Below are positions 9,161 through 17,956 of a stretch of 64,000 bases of DNA, one piece after another. The notes beneath the pieces were generated by a model. It made no database searches and was not told the DNA's origin. It saw only the letters and a list, made by a program, of their open reading frames with translations. The DNA is taken from NCBI RefSeq assembly GCF_032062245.1, contig NZ_DAMBQF010000003.1, positions 1 through 64,000 on the forward strand. The letters run 5' to 3'. The stretch comes from Soonwooa sp032062245 (GTDB lineage: Bacteria > Bacteroidota > Bacteroidia > Flavobacteriales > Weeksellaceae). A program made the translations under genes and the position numbers. Position 1 is the first letter of the stretch. Every line of letters starts with the position of its first letter.

Positions 9161-12100
9161 GTTTGTAAGGTTCGGTCTGCTCTGTCAACGGATTTTCTTC
9201 TTCGTAGTAAGACAATTTCGTTTTCTCGGATATTAAACCAAAAATGTAATATAAACCAGGAATTATTATTAAACCGAAAACTGTCCCAATCAACATACCA
9301 CCTGCAGCGGCTGTACCAATAGTTCGGTTACCAACAGCACCTGGACCAGTCGCCATCACCAACGGGATAAGACCTGCGATAAAGGCGAAAGACGTCATCA
9401 AAATTGGTCTAAAACGTATTGTTGCACCTTCAATTGCGGCTTTGGCTACAGGAATATTTTCTTCGGCTTTTTTCTGGACTGCAAATTCTACAATCAAAAC
9501 GGCATTTTTACCGAGAAGACCTATGAGCATAACCATCGCTACTTGTGCGTAAATATTATTTTCTAAACCTAAAAGTTTTAAACATAAAAAGGCTCCAAAA
9601 ATTCCTGTTGGTAAGGATAAAATAACAGGCAACGGCAAGATGAAACTTTCGTATTGCGCTGATAAAATGAGATACACGAACCCAAGACAAATTAAGAAGA
9701 TGTATATCGCTTCGTTTCCTCTAGAAACTTCATCTTTAGAAATCCCAGCCCAATCGATTCCGAAACCACGAGGAAGTGTTTTGTCTGCCACTTCTTGGAT
9801 CGCTGCAATCGCTTGTCCAGAACTGTATCCTGGTGCAGGCGTTCCACTTACTTCCGCGGCGTTGTACATATTGTGACGTGTAATCTCGGACAAACCATAT
9901 ACTTTTTCTAAATGCATAAAGTCAGAATAAGGTACCATTTGATCTTTATCATTTTTAACATAGAGTTTCAAAATGTCAGATGGTAATGCACGGTATTGTG
10001 GTCCAGCTTGTACAATAACTTTGTATGGTCTATCAAATCGGATAAAACTCGTTTCGTAATTCGAACCAATTAAGGTTGAAAGATTATCCATTGCTTTCTC
10101 AATAGAAACGCCTTTTTGTTCTGCTAAATCATTGTCAATTTTTAACATATATTGTGGGAAACTCGCCGAATAGAAGGTGAAAGCAGAACCTAGCTCTGGA
10201 CGTTTTTGTAATTCTTTGACAAAGTCTTTACTAACTTGTTCCATCTTTTGATAATCGCCACTTCCCGCTTTATCCAAAAGTCTTAATTCGAAACCACCAG
10301 CTGCACCATAACCCGGAATTGAAGGTGGTTGGAAGAATTCGATATTAGCACCAGGAATTTCTTTCGCTTTTTGTTCGAGTTGTTCGATAATTTCGGCAGC
10401 AGATTCTTTACGCTCGTCCCAAGGTTTTAAATTAATTAAACAAGTTCCGGAGTTAGCGCCAGTACCTTCTGTTAAGATTTCGTAACCCGCCAAAGATGAA
10501 ACCGACTGTACACCGTCGATACCTTCAGATGCTTTTTGCAGTTGTAATGCAATTTGGTTGGTACGTTCCAAAGTTGAGCCTGGAGGCGTCTGTACGATCG
10601 CATAAATCATCCCTTGATCTTCTGTTGGTACAAATCCTGACGGCAAACTATTACTTAAAAAATAAGTTCCTAAACAGAATAATAATAAAACAGGCAGTGT
10701 AAAGAATTTTCTAGTAACTGTTTTGTTTAATAAACGCTCGTATTTGTTTTGACCTTTGTTGAATAGACTGTTAAACTTGTCTAAGAATCTATTAATAGGT
10801 GTTTTCTTTCTGGCGTGTCCGTGGTTGTTTTTAAGAATTAAAGCACATAAAGCTGGTGTTAAAGTCAAGGCTACAGTACCAGAAAGGATAATTGCGGATA
10901 CCATCGTAATCGAAAACTGACGATAAAAAATCCCTACAGGTCCACTCATAAAAGCAACTGGAATAAACACCGATGCCATAACTAAAGTAATTGCGATAAT
11001 AGCGCCGCTAATCTCGTGCATCGCTTCTTCGGTGGCTTTAAGAGGTGAAAGTCCTTTTTCTTCCATCTTGGCATGGACGGCTTCTATGACGACAATTGCA
11101 TCATCGACGACGACTCCAATCGCCATAACGAGGGCAAAGAGCGAAATCATATTTAATGTAATCCCGAAAGCCGACATTACTGCAAATGTCCCAACCAATG
11201 AAACAGGTACCGCAATGGTCGGAATTAAAGTCGAACGCCAATCGCCCAAAAATAAAAACACAACAATCGCCACCAAAATAAAGGCTTCAAAAAGTGTATG
11301 TACCACTTTTTCGATTGAGGCATCTAAGAATCTCGAAACATCATAACTTAACTCATAATGCATACCTTTTGGGAAGTTGTGCTTCTGTAAATCTTCCATT
11401 AAGGTTTTTACATTTTTGATTACTTCCGAAGCGTTGGATCCATAAGATTGTTTTACGGTAATCGCAGCTGACGGTTTACCATTAAGGGTAGAGTAGATGT
11501 CGTACATCGAACTTCCGAACTCGATATCAGCAATGTCTTTTAATCTTACAAATTCGCCGTTTGATGATGATTTCAGAATGATGTTACCATAATCTTTTTC
11601 GTTGCTATAACGTCCTGGATATTTTAGGATATATTCAAAAGATTGAGATCGTTTACCAGAACTTTCTCCCGTTTTACCAGGGGAAGCTTCGATACTTTGC
11701 TCATCTAAAGCTTGCATAACTTCATCTGCAGAGATGTTGTAAGCCGTCATTCGGTCAGGTTTTAACCAAATACGCATAGCATATTCTCTTGTCCCAAGGA
11801 TGTCAACGTCACCAACACCTTTTATCCTTTTTAATTCTGATAAAATATTAATGTCAGCATAATTAAATAGAAACTTTTGATTAGACTTCGGGTCATCGCT
11901 GTAAAGATTGATATACATTAACATATTGGGTTCTTCACGCGTAATTTTTACACCTTCTCTTACAACCAAGGGCGGCAACTTGTTAATAGCGGAAGAAATA
12001 TGGTTTTGTACGTTAACTGCGGCAACATTGGGATCTGTCCCAAGGTCGAAGACTACTTGGATAGAGGCTTCGCCATCGTTACCTGCATCGGACGCCATGT

Positions 12101-12329
12101 ACTTCATCCCTGGAACACCATTAATAGAACGTTCTAACGGTATTATAACCGATTTAATTAATAATTCGTTGTTGGCGCCAGGATAGGAAGCGGAAATATT
12201 AACTTTGGGAGGTGAAATCGCTGGAAACTGTGTTACGGGTAATTTCATCAAGGATAAAGTCCCCATAAAGACGATAATCAAAGAGATGACTATCGACAGA
12301 ACTGGTCTGCGTATGAATTTCTTAAACAT
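9126..12329 (-). CDS. RND-family multidrug efflux pump, inner-membrane permease (AcrB type)
   Basis: A proton-driven trimeric exporter of 1067 aa, the usual length for HAE-1 family pumps. The N terminus (FIRRPVLSIVISL) starts TM1. The paired acidic residues D409/D410 of the proton relay stand in GVVVDDAIVVIEA in TM4. Two large periplasmic loops follow TM1 and TM7. PTEDQG near residue 565 and GLLGKNAVLIVEFA near 965 are hallmarks of drug-type RND pumps rather than heavy-metal CusA types. The C-terminal tail is charged and His-containing. It lies between adaptor and duct genes. Substrates cannot be read from sequence. Confidence 0.95.
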   Translation of the reverse strand: MFKKFIRRPVLSIVISLIIVFMGTLSLMKLPVTQFPAISPPKVNISASYPGANNELLIKSVIIPLERSINGVPGMKYMASDAGNDGEASIQVVFDLGTDPNVAAVNVQNHISSAINKLPPLVVREGVKITREEPNMLMYINLYSDDPKSNQKFLFNYADINILSELKRIKGVGDVDILGTREYAMRIWLKPDRMTAYNISADEVMQALDEQSIEASPGKTGESSGKRSQSFEYILKYPGRYSNEKDYGNIILKSSSNGEFVRLKDIADIEFGSSMYDIYSTLNGKPSAAITVKQSYGSNASEVIKNVKTLMEDLQKHNFPKGMHYELSYDVSRFLDASIEKVVHTLFEAFILVAIVVFLFLGDWRSTLIPTIAVPVSLVGTFAVMSAFGITLNMISLFALVMAIGVVVDDAIVVIEAVHAKMEEKGLSPLKATEEAMHEISGAIIAITLVMASVFIPVAFMSGPVGIFYRQFSITMVSAIILSGTVALTLTPALCALILKNNHGHARKKTPINRFLDKFNSLFNKGQNKYERLLNKTVTRKFFTLPVLLLFCLGTYFLSNSLPSGFVPTEDQGMIYAIVQTPPGSTLERTNQIALQLQKASEGIDGVQSVSSLAGYEILTEGTGANSGTCLINLKPWDERKESAAEIIEQLEQKAKEIPGANIEFFQPPSIPGYGAAGGFELRLLDKAGSGDYQKMEQVSKDFVKELQKRPELGSAFTFYSASFPQYMLKIDNDLAEQKGVSIEKAMDNLSTLIGSNYETSFIRFDRPYKVIVQAGPQYRALPSDILKLYVKNDKDQMVPYSDFMHLEKVYGLSEITRHNMYNAAEVSGTPAPGYSSGQAIAAIQEVADKTLPRGFGIDWAGISKDEVSRGNEAIYIFLICLGFVYLILSAQYESFILPLPVILSLPTGIFGAFLCLKLLGLENNIYAQVAMVMLIGLLGKNAVLIVEFAVQKKAEENIPVAKAAIEGATIRFRPILMTSFAFIAGLIPLVMATGPGAVGNRTIGTAAAGGMLIGTVFGLIIIPGLYYIFGLISEKTKLSYYEEENPLTEQTEPYKHDEKYEEHNKK

Positions 12330-12426
12330 TTTTAAATAGAAATTTAGATTTGAAATTCGATTGAACTTTTCACTTTAATAGGACTTCATCCTATTTTTTG
12401 TTAAATCGTTCCTTCGGAACTCTTTT
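12330..12426 (-). other. Intercistronic spacer with two hairpins between adaptor and pump genes
   Basis: This 97-bp spacer is long for an operon. It holds AATAGGA / TCCTATT arms with a five-base loop and GTTCC / GGAAC arms with a tight loop. Read on the transcript strand neither is followed by a good T run, so they look more like mRNA processing or stability elements than terminators. Confidence 0.5.
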
Positions 12427-13509
12427 TTAGTTAGCTTGAAGTTTTAATGAACTCAGCACTTTCTTAGGATCTTCGAATTTCACTTTTACTTTTTGGTCAT
12501 CTTTCACTTTTTGTACACCTTCTAGAAGGATTTTGTCGCCAGTTGTCAATCCTGAAGCCACAACGTAAATATCAGGAAGCTCGTAAGCAACTTTTATATT
12601 TCTAGATTTTACCATTCCGTTTTTGTCCACCACGAAAACATAGATTTGATCCTGGATTTCGTAGGTTGCTTTTTGCGGAATAATTAAGGCATCGTGCAAA
12701 GGAAGTGTCATTTGCACTTTTCCTGTCTGTCCGTTTCTCAAAATACTTTTTGTGTTAGGGAATTTTGCACGGAAAGCGATGTTTCCTGTTTCGCTGTCAA
12801 ACTCACCTTCAATGGTTTGGATAATTCCCTTATCAGGAAAAGCTTTACCGTTTGCCATAATCAAAGAAACTATGTCGTTGCCACGTTCAGCAGAATGCAT
12901 TTGATAATTAAGATATTCAGGTTCTGACACGTTAAAATAAGCGTATATTCCACCATTATCAGAAAGACTTGTCAGCAAATCGCCTTCGTCTACCAAACTT
13001 CCCAATTTAAGAGGAAGTCTATTAATGATTCCAGAAAAAGGCGCTTTAATCGTAGTGAATGATAGATGCGTTTGGGCTAATCTAAGTTCAGCATTTGCAG
13101 CATCTAGCTTAGCTTTTGCCATTCTTTTTTCGTTAGGCGACACGACGTTGTTATTAGCAAGCGTACTGGAGTTTTGTAGCTCAATTTGGGCTTGTGCAAC
13201 TTCGGCTTTGGCTTTCATAACGTCAGCCTCGTAGATTTGAGGCATGATACGGAACAAGGTCTGTCCTGCATGCACATATTGACCTTCGTCGACGTAGATA
13301 TTTTGTAAAAAACCTTTCTCTTGCGCTCGGATTTCGATGTTTTTTTCGGAGCGAATTTGAGAAACGAATTCTTTAGTAATCACTGTATCCATCTTAACAG
13401 GCGTAGTTGTGGGGTAGATTGCAGTTTCTTCTTTCTCTTCTTTTTTGTTGTTGCAACTTGCTAACAACAAGATAGCGCTTAGAGCAACGCATGATGCGAC
13501 TCTCTTCAT
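12427..13509 (-). CDS. RND efflux periplasmic adaptor lipoprotein (AcrA/MexA type)
   Basis: The membrane-fusion protein of the tripartite pump, 360 aa. The N-terminal lipobox is LLLASC with Cys at residue 19. After a Lys/Glu-rich linker come the first lipoyl half (about 60-90, EKGFLQNIYVDEGQYVHAG), an alpha-helical hairpin (about 95-145), the second lipoyl half (TFTTIKAPFSGIIN-like, about 152-165), a beta-barrel domain and a membrane-proximal domain ending near residue 345. It is the first gene of the efflux operon. An 11-bp inverted repeat about 48-80 bp upstream (13557-13589) is a candidate operator. Confidence 0.93.
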   Translation of the reverse strand: MKRVASCVALSAILLLASCNNKKEEKEETAIYPTTTPVKMDTVITKEFVSQIRSEKNIEIRAQEKGFLQNIYVDEGQYVHAGQTLFRIMPQIYEADVMKAKAEVAQAQIELQNSSTLANNNVVSPNEKRMAKAKLDAANAELRLAQTHLSFTTIKAPFSGIINRLPLKLGSLVDEGDLLTSLSDNGGIYAYFNVSEPEYLNYQMHSAERGNDIVSLIMANGKAFPDKGIIQTIEGEFDSETGNIAFRAKFPNTKSILRNGQTGKVQMTLPLHDALIIPQKATYEIQDQIYVFVVDKNGMVKSRNIKVAYELPDIYVVASGLTTGDKILLEGVQKVKDDQKVKVKFEDPKKVLSSLKLQAN

Positions 13510-13556
13510 AACTTGATATTAAAATTGTGGGTAAAAAAGTTTGGTATAGTTAAAGG

Positions 13557-13589
13557 ATTAAATTATTATTTGTCGAGTAATAATTTAAT
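13557..13589. promoter_or_regulatory. Inverted repeat upstream of the RND operon, candidate operator
   Basis: ATTAAATTATT and AATAATTTAAT are perfect 11-bp inverted arms separated by 11 bases. The element lies 48 bp before the adaptor start codon, where a repressor would act. No regulator gene adjoins this operon, so the binding protein is unknown. The arms contain only A and T, so chance or a weak terminator is also possible. Confidence 0.4.
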
Positions 13590-13637
13590 AATGATATTGA
13601 AGATTTATTTAAAAATCAACAATTATAAAATGAAATT

Positions 13638-14024
13638 CTATATTCTTAAAGACTGAATAAGAATAAATGTTTTAACATGATGAAAATGGAAATCTTGTGA
13701 AAAGATTTCTTTCTTACGAATCGATTTGAAAAATAAAGCAAGAAGACTTGAAATCCCAAGAATATTAGCGAAAACAAACAGATTGTCAACATCTAATTCT
13801 AGATTGAAATCCGTTTCAGTATCAACAATAGAGAAGTTATCTGCAGATTGAGAATGTTTCGCAGACTTGTCTAAGCTTTTGCTGAGATGCTGAGTTTTTG
13901 ACGTATGTGTATGCGATGTCTGCGCAAAATTGGCAGCATCAACTTTGTAAGATTTGCTTTCTACACAGAAAAGTAGCAGCAAAGCTGTTAATATGAACAC
14001 AAAAACAGTTTTCATTTCTCTCAT
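13638..14024 (-). CDS. Small His/Ser-rich membrane protein upstream of the RND operon
   Basis: I do not recognise this 128-aa protein. It has an N-terminal hydrophobic helix (about 5-22), a polar Ser/His/Lys-rich stretch (about 30-65, including SHTHTSKTQHLSK), an acidic segment (FNLELDVDN, about 73-82), a second helix (about 83-100) and a basic C terminus with the cluster HFHHVK. An ATG three codons in (14015) is an equally good start. It lies on the same strand 128 bp upstream of the efflux adaptor and may be transcribed in the same direction into the operon. The His clusters suggest metal contact in the periplasm, but that is a guess. Confidence 0.6.
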   Translation of the reverse strand: MREMKTVFVFILTALLLLFCVESKSYKVDAANFAQTSHTHTSKTQHLSKSLDKSAKHSQSADNFSIVDTETDFNLELDVDNLFVFANILGISSLLALFFKSIRKKEIFSQDFHFHHVKTFILIQSLRI

Positions 14025-14134
14025 TGCAAAATTACTTCACAAAGTGTTAAAAAAATGCTAATAATAAAATTTTAATGATATTTTAAGATTGAGAGTTTTT
14101 TAAGCTTTAATTTAGTTTCAGGTTTAAGATTTTG

Positions 14135-14142
14135 TAATTTTG
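14135..14142 (+). promoter_or_regulatory. Putative -7 promoter box of the PPTase gene
   Basis: TAATTTTG matches the Bacteroidetes consensus TAnnTTTG and lies 17 bp before the ATG, so the leader would be only about ten bases. A TTTA at 14111-14114 stands about 20 bp upstream in place of the TTTG -33 element. Confidence 0.5.
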
Positions 14143-14159
14143 CAATCTAAATTTTTTCT

Positions 14160-14774
14160 ATGCCTTTGTACAGAGATTTTTCGGATGATAAAGCACAACT
14201 TCTTGTTTGGAAATATGATGAACAAGAGGTTTTGGATATGGATACTTTGTTAGAAAAGGAGAATTATAATAAAGTTAAAGAGTATCATCCTAAGAAAATA
14301 AAAGAGGTTTTGATGGTTCGTAAAATGCTAAAACAGATTATGCCCAATCATAAAATCCTTTACAGAGACAATGGCGAACCATTTCTAGAACCCCAAGATT
14401 TTAATATTTCGATAAGTCATTCTTTCCCTTTGGCGGCGATAGGAATTTCGAAGTGCAAAATCGGTATCGATCTCGAACTTAAAAAAGAAAAAATTAAGCT
14501 TATTCGCCATAAATTTATTCTTCATGAGAACGACTTTATTGATAACAATCGGGAGGTCGATTATCTAACAAGCATATGGAGTGTGAAGGAAGCTTTATAC
14601 AAAATCCATCATTCCAAATATTGGTCTTTAAAGAAACATTACGATATCCAAAGCTTTCGGACGACGGAAGATTTCACAGTTAAAGCACGCGTTTACGATC
14701 ATAATTTTGAAGATTACTTCCAAGTGAAAGTCCGAAAAATTGATGATTATTATTTTTCGGTGGTTTTGGAGTAA
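14160..14774 (+). CDS. 4'-phosphopantetheinyl transferase superfamily protein
   Basis: A 204-aa Sfp-like enzyme that would transfer the 4'-phosphopantetheine arm of CoA to a carrier protein. The family motifs are present and in order: ISHSF (85-89), the Mg-binding IGIDLE (D104, E106), and W140-S-V-K143-E144-A, which supplies the catalytic Glu and Lys. Length and motif spacing fit the Sfp/EntD/HetI group rather than AcpS. The target carrier protein is not in this window. In Flavobacteriia such stand-alone transferases may serve fatty-acid, flexirubin or siderophore carriers. It is divergent from the His-rich small protein gene. Confidence 0.9.
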   Translation: MPLYRDFSDDKAQLLVWKYDEQEVLDMDTLLEKENYNKVKEYHPKKIKEVLMVRKMLKQIMPNHKILYRDNGEPFLEPQDFNISISHSFPLAAIGISKCKIGIDLELKKEKIKLIRHKFILHENDFIDNNREVDYLTSIWSVKEALYKIHHSKYWSLKKHYDIQSFRTTEDFTVKARVYDHNFEDYFQVKVRKIDDYYFSVVLE

Positions 14775-14917
14775 TTTTTTTAAAAGTTAATTTATTGATT
14801 TCATGGAAATGCTTCTATATTTTTGAAAAGAAAAATAGATGATTTTAATGAAAAGGATTTTCGAATTTTATACTTTCCTGAAGTCTATTTCTAAACTTTT
14901 CGAACTCTAAATCCAAT

Positions 14918-14940
14918 ATTTATTTATTTATTTATTTATT
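14918..14940 (+). repeat. Tetranucleotide tandem repeat (ATTT)n
   Basis: Five full ATTT units and a partial sixth lie about 65 bp upstream of the broken T9SS-cargo gene. Such tracts can change length by slippage. No effect can be inferred here because the gene downstream is already disrupted. Confidence 0.8.
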
Positions 14941-15003
14941 GATAAGAATGTGATTTATTTTAGAAATTCCTTTTCTTCTAATTCTCTTTTTCGAAGAATA
15001 ATT

Positions 15004-15591
15004 ATGGAAAAAGAAATTAAACTAAACATCGGTACAGATCCACAAATGTTTATGCCTATTTTGAATTCTGAAACTTTATCGCCAACTATTTATAACAATG
15101 ATAATGATGTTGAATTCACTTACCTTCATAAATATAAATTCCCAACAGGTACTAAGTAGTATAATGAATACAGTGTAACTAAAGACTATCAAACGCCGAT
15201 TTTCTCTGCAAAAGGAGATTCTTCTTATGGCGATGTAATCTCTAGTTGTTTTGTGAGAGATGAAACAGAAACTGACATTAAAAAATTAGCTGTTATTTAT
15301 CGTGCTGACAACTAAGATATTACAACAGAGTTTTACGATTTGCCGCTAGCAACTTTGGCGACGACGGATGTTGCTAAAAATAAAGTGAAAATCTATTATG
15401 ATGATAAGTCGCAAGTTATTGGAAGTTTAGAAAAAGCTGATAAGTCCGAGGTTTATAACGCTGTTGGTAATTTGGTGAGTGTTGCTTCGAATACAAATAA
15501 AATATCTTCCGCTATTTTTGTTAAGGGTCTTTATATTGTTAAACTGACTACTAATTCTGTTGTTATAACATCGAAAGTAATCGTTAAATAG
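15004..15591 (+). pseudogene. T9SS-cargo-like gene broken by two in-frame stop codons
   Basis: One reading frame runs from the ATG at 15004 to the stop at 15589-15591, interrupted by TAG at 15157-15159 and TAA at 15313-15315 with no frame change. The full frame has 195 codons. The last 50 residues (AVGNLVSVAS, then IFVKGLYIVKL, then TSKVIVK) are the C-terminal half of a type A T9SS sorting domain. The N-terminal part (MEKEIKLNIGTDPQMFMP) has no signal peptide, so the 5' end may also be lost or the true start lies elsewhere. The middle part is unrecognised. The continuous frame across both stops is direct evidence of a former single gene. Confidence 0.8.
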
Positions 15592-15615
15592 AAAATACTA
15601 TTATATATTATTTGT

Positions 15616-15648
15616 CAAAGGCTGGCTCAGAGATGAGTCAGCTTTTTT
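15616..15648. terminator. Hairpin terminator after the broken T9SS-cargo gene
   Basis: GCTGGCTCA pairs with TGAGTCAGC apart from one mismatch, with a short loop, and is followed by a T run. It sits between convergent genes and touches the stop of the FUSC gene on the minus strand. Confidence 0.75.
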
Positions 15649-17893
15649 ATTCGGATTTACTTTTGTAGTAATTTTCGACCACTCTTCTTTGGTCTTTAGC
15701 AACATCATATATCAGTTCTAACAAATCCTGAATACTTTTTAACTCTGTTAAATGACTAATTTTTGTAGGATCACGATGATCTTTGTATTCGCTTTCGTCA
15801 AGTTCGCGTCTGCGTTTTTCGAGTAATTCGTCAACGTGATCGTCGGGTTCTATTTTGCTTTGGTCGATAATATCATGATCGAATTCTTCTTTATGTAAAA
15901 GAGAATTACTTCTAATTAATTCTGATGAAATTTTTATTTTCCAACTTTGGCTGTCAATCTCAGGATATTGATCCTCATTTTTTGCATATTGCGAAAGCGA
16001 AGCTGTATAGGCGGTCAATAGGTGAGAAGTCGTCACAAATTGATGCACAGTTTCCAATTTTTTTTGTTGATCTTTCGGATCCGAAATCATCCTTTGGAAG
16101 TTATCCGATAGGTTGGCAAGATCGATAATAGCATTTTTTCTTCTAAGACGATATTGCTCATCATTTTCTTTTTTATTAATGAAAAGATCCATCACCACAC
16201 GGAAATATTCCAAATTGCTCTTTGCGGATTTTTTCATCAATTGTAAATTCTGAGTATGTTCCCAAACAGGGAAAACAAAATAAGCGACCAAAAATGTAAC
16301 AGCGCCTCCAATAGCAGTATCTATAATTCGGTCTTTGAAGATGAGGTTGACATTACCCGGACGTAAAAAATTAAAGGATAAAAAAACATAAATGGTCATG
16401 AAAAATACTGCCCAAAAATATTTTGATTTTAAAAGACTGAAACATAGAGTCATTGTCGTCAATAAAATTGCTAACAAAATGCTATGATCCGTAATGTAAT
16501 ACAAAACGATATAAGCTGCGACTCCACCTGCAATAGTGCCGTAAAGTCGAAGAAGATTGCGATGTTTTGTCGTACTATAGGAAGGTTTTAGGATGGCTGT
16601 AATAGTGATCATAATCCAATAAGCATGACCAATTCCTAAAAATTCCATTTTAGAAAAAAGATAACCAATAAACAATGCTAAAGTCACACGTACAGCATGA
16701 CGAAAATGTCCAGAATCTAACGATATATTGCTCAAAAGCACTTTCCGATTAAGACGTTCTTCTTTAGGAACAAATTTGTTGAGATCAAGACCTGTGGAAA
16801 GACTTTTCGCCAATTTAACATCCTGATCAAAAACTCGGAAAATCGTTTTCACTTCGTCCGTTACGTCCGTTATACGCATCAAAACTTGGCGGAGAAGCAT
16901 AAAGTCTTCTAGATTATCCGAATTGATTTGTTTAAGACGATGTTCGTAAAACTCGTGGTAAATTTCTTTTAAAGCTTTATCAAAATTAAATTGCTCTTTT
17001 GTTCTAATACTACCTTGCAACGCAATACCGATATTGGTGATTTCGTTGGCCATGTTGTTCAAATAATCGTGCATCATGTTGAGAATTTTGGTTTCTCCAA
17101 AAACATGATTTAGTTTTCTATAATCATTCTCCGAGGTGAAAAGTTTCTCGTAAAGGTCAATAGAATTAAGGAACATCAACATCAAAATTCGACTTTGCGT
17201 TGTGGATTCGTTGACGATTTTTCTGGTTTTAAAAACCATCTCTCGTGTAGCCTCTTGTTGGTCTTTTATTTTTATCTGTTGCGAAATAAGCTGACTGATA
17301 AGTGTATCAACATTTTGGTTTTTACGATAAAATTTAGCTTTTATTCTTAAATAATCGGCGAGTTCTAGATAGTTTTCGCCCACCATTTGACTCGCTAATT
17401 TATAAGGTTGTAAAGTCGAGACCACCAAAAATACAATGACAAACCAAATACAACCTCCGAGAAATATGATTAAACTTTTAATAACATCATGTCCCGTCAG
17501 ATGTCCATCAATAAAGATACTGAGGACGACTAAAGATAATGATCCAACGCCAGCAAGTCGTGTTCCGTAAACGCCAATTAGCGAAAAGAACATCCCAAAA
17601 AGAATGATTTCTAAATAAACGATAATTTGGAAATCTTTGACGAGACTGGCTATTAAGGCTACAAAAAAGTAAGAAATGACAGCAAAAGCTAAAGTGTTAC
17701 GTCGTCTTACAAAGGGTCCAGGTTGGTCGGTAAGCCCTACAAAACTTGTCCCCATCGGGAAAAGAAAATATTCTTGCAATAAGCCAAAATGCGCTAGAAT
17801 AATACTCGGAATAACAATAGCCAAGGCAATTCTTGTCCCTGCAAAAATATATTGGCTTGTTAAAAATTTTTTGAGTTCCGAAGTATAATTCAT
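15647..17893 (-). CDS. Large FUSC/YccS-like inner-membrane protein
   Basis: A 748-aa integral membrane protein with the two-block architecture of YccS/YhfK and AaeB-like exporters. An N-terminal membrane block of about six helices (about 17-165) is followed by a long cytosolic helical region (about 170-395), a second block (about 405-545, with LALFIGYLFSKMEFLGIGHAYWIMITI, the FUSC signature) and a charged C-terminal helical domain (about 550-748). These proteins are thought to move aromatic acids or related compounds across the inner membrane, but most are uncharacterised. It stands alone; its stop codon overlaps the hairpin shared with the preceding gene. Confidence 0.88.
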   Translation of the reverse strand: MNYTSELKKFLTSQYIFAGTRIALAIVIPSIILAHFGLLQEYFLFPMGTSFVGLTDQPGPFVRRRNTLAFAVISYFFVALIASLVKDFQIIVYLEIILFGMFFSLIGVYGTRLAGVGSLSLVVLSIFIDGHLTGHDVIKSLIIFLGGCIWFVIVFLVVSTLQPYKLASQMVGENYLELADYLRIKAKFYRKNQNVDTLISQLISQQIKIKDQQEATREMVFKTRKIVNESTTQSRILMLMFLNSIDLYEKLFTSENDYRKLNHVFGETKILNMMHDYLNNMANEITNIGIALQGSIRTKEQFNFDKALKEIYHEFYEHRLKQINSDNLEDFMLLRQVLMRITDVTDEVKTIFRVFDQDVKLAKSLSTGLDLNKFVPKEERLNRKVLLSNISLDSGHFRHAVRVTLALFIGYLFSKMEFLGIGHAYWIMITITAILKPSYSTTKHRNLLRLYGTIAGGVAAYIVLYYITDHSILLAILLTTMTLCFSLLKSKYFWAVFFMTIYVFLSFNFLRPGNVNLIFKDRIIDTAIGGAVTFLVAYFVFPVWEHTQNLQLMKKSAKSNLEYFRVVMDLFINKKENDEQYRLRRKNAIIDLANLSDNFQRMISDPKDQQKKLETVHQFVTTSHLLTAYTASLSQYAKNEDQYPEIDSQSWKIKISSELIRSNSLLHKEEFDHDIIDQSKIEPDDHVDELLEKRRRELDESEYKDHRDPTKISHLTELKSIQDLLELIYDVAKDQRRVVENYYKSKSE

Positions 17894-17909
17894 ATAACAA
17901 AAATAAAAG

Positions 17910-17938
17910 AAAAATGCCTCATAACAGAGGCATTTTTA
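17910..17938 (-). terminator. Terminator of porV
   Basis: AAAATGCCTC and GAGGCATTTT are perfect arms around a six-base loop, with T/A runs at both sides. It lies about 20 bp past the porV stop codon. Confidence 0.9.
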
Positions 17939-17956
17939 ATAATATTTGGATAAAGA

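Noticed and set aside
12340..12415. Plus-strand terminator between the RND genes
   Set aside because: The hairpin with a following T run points in the plus direction, but there is no plus-strand gene to terminate. It was listed only as an intercistronic structure.
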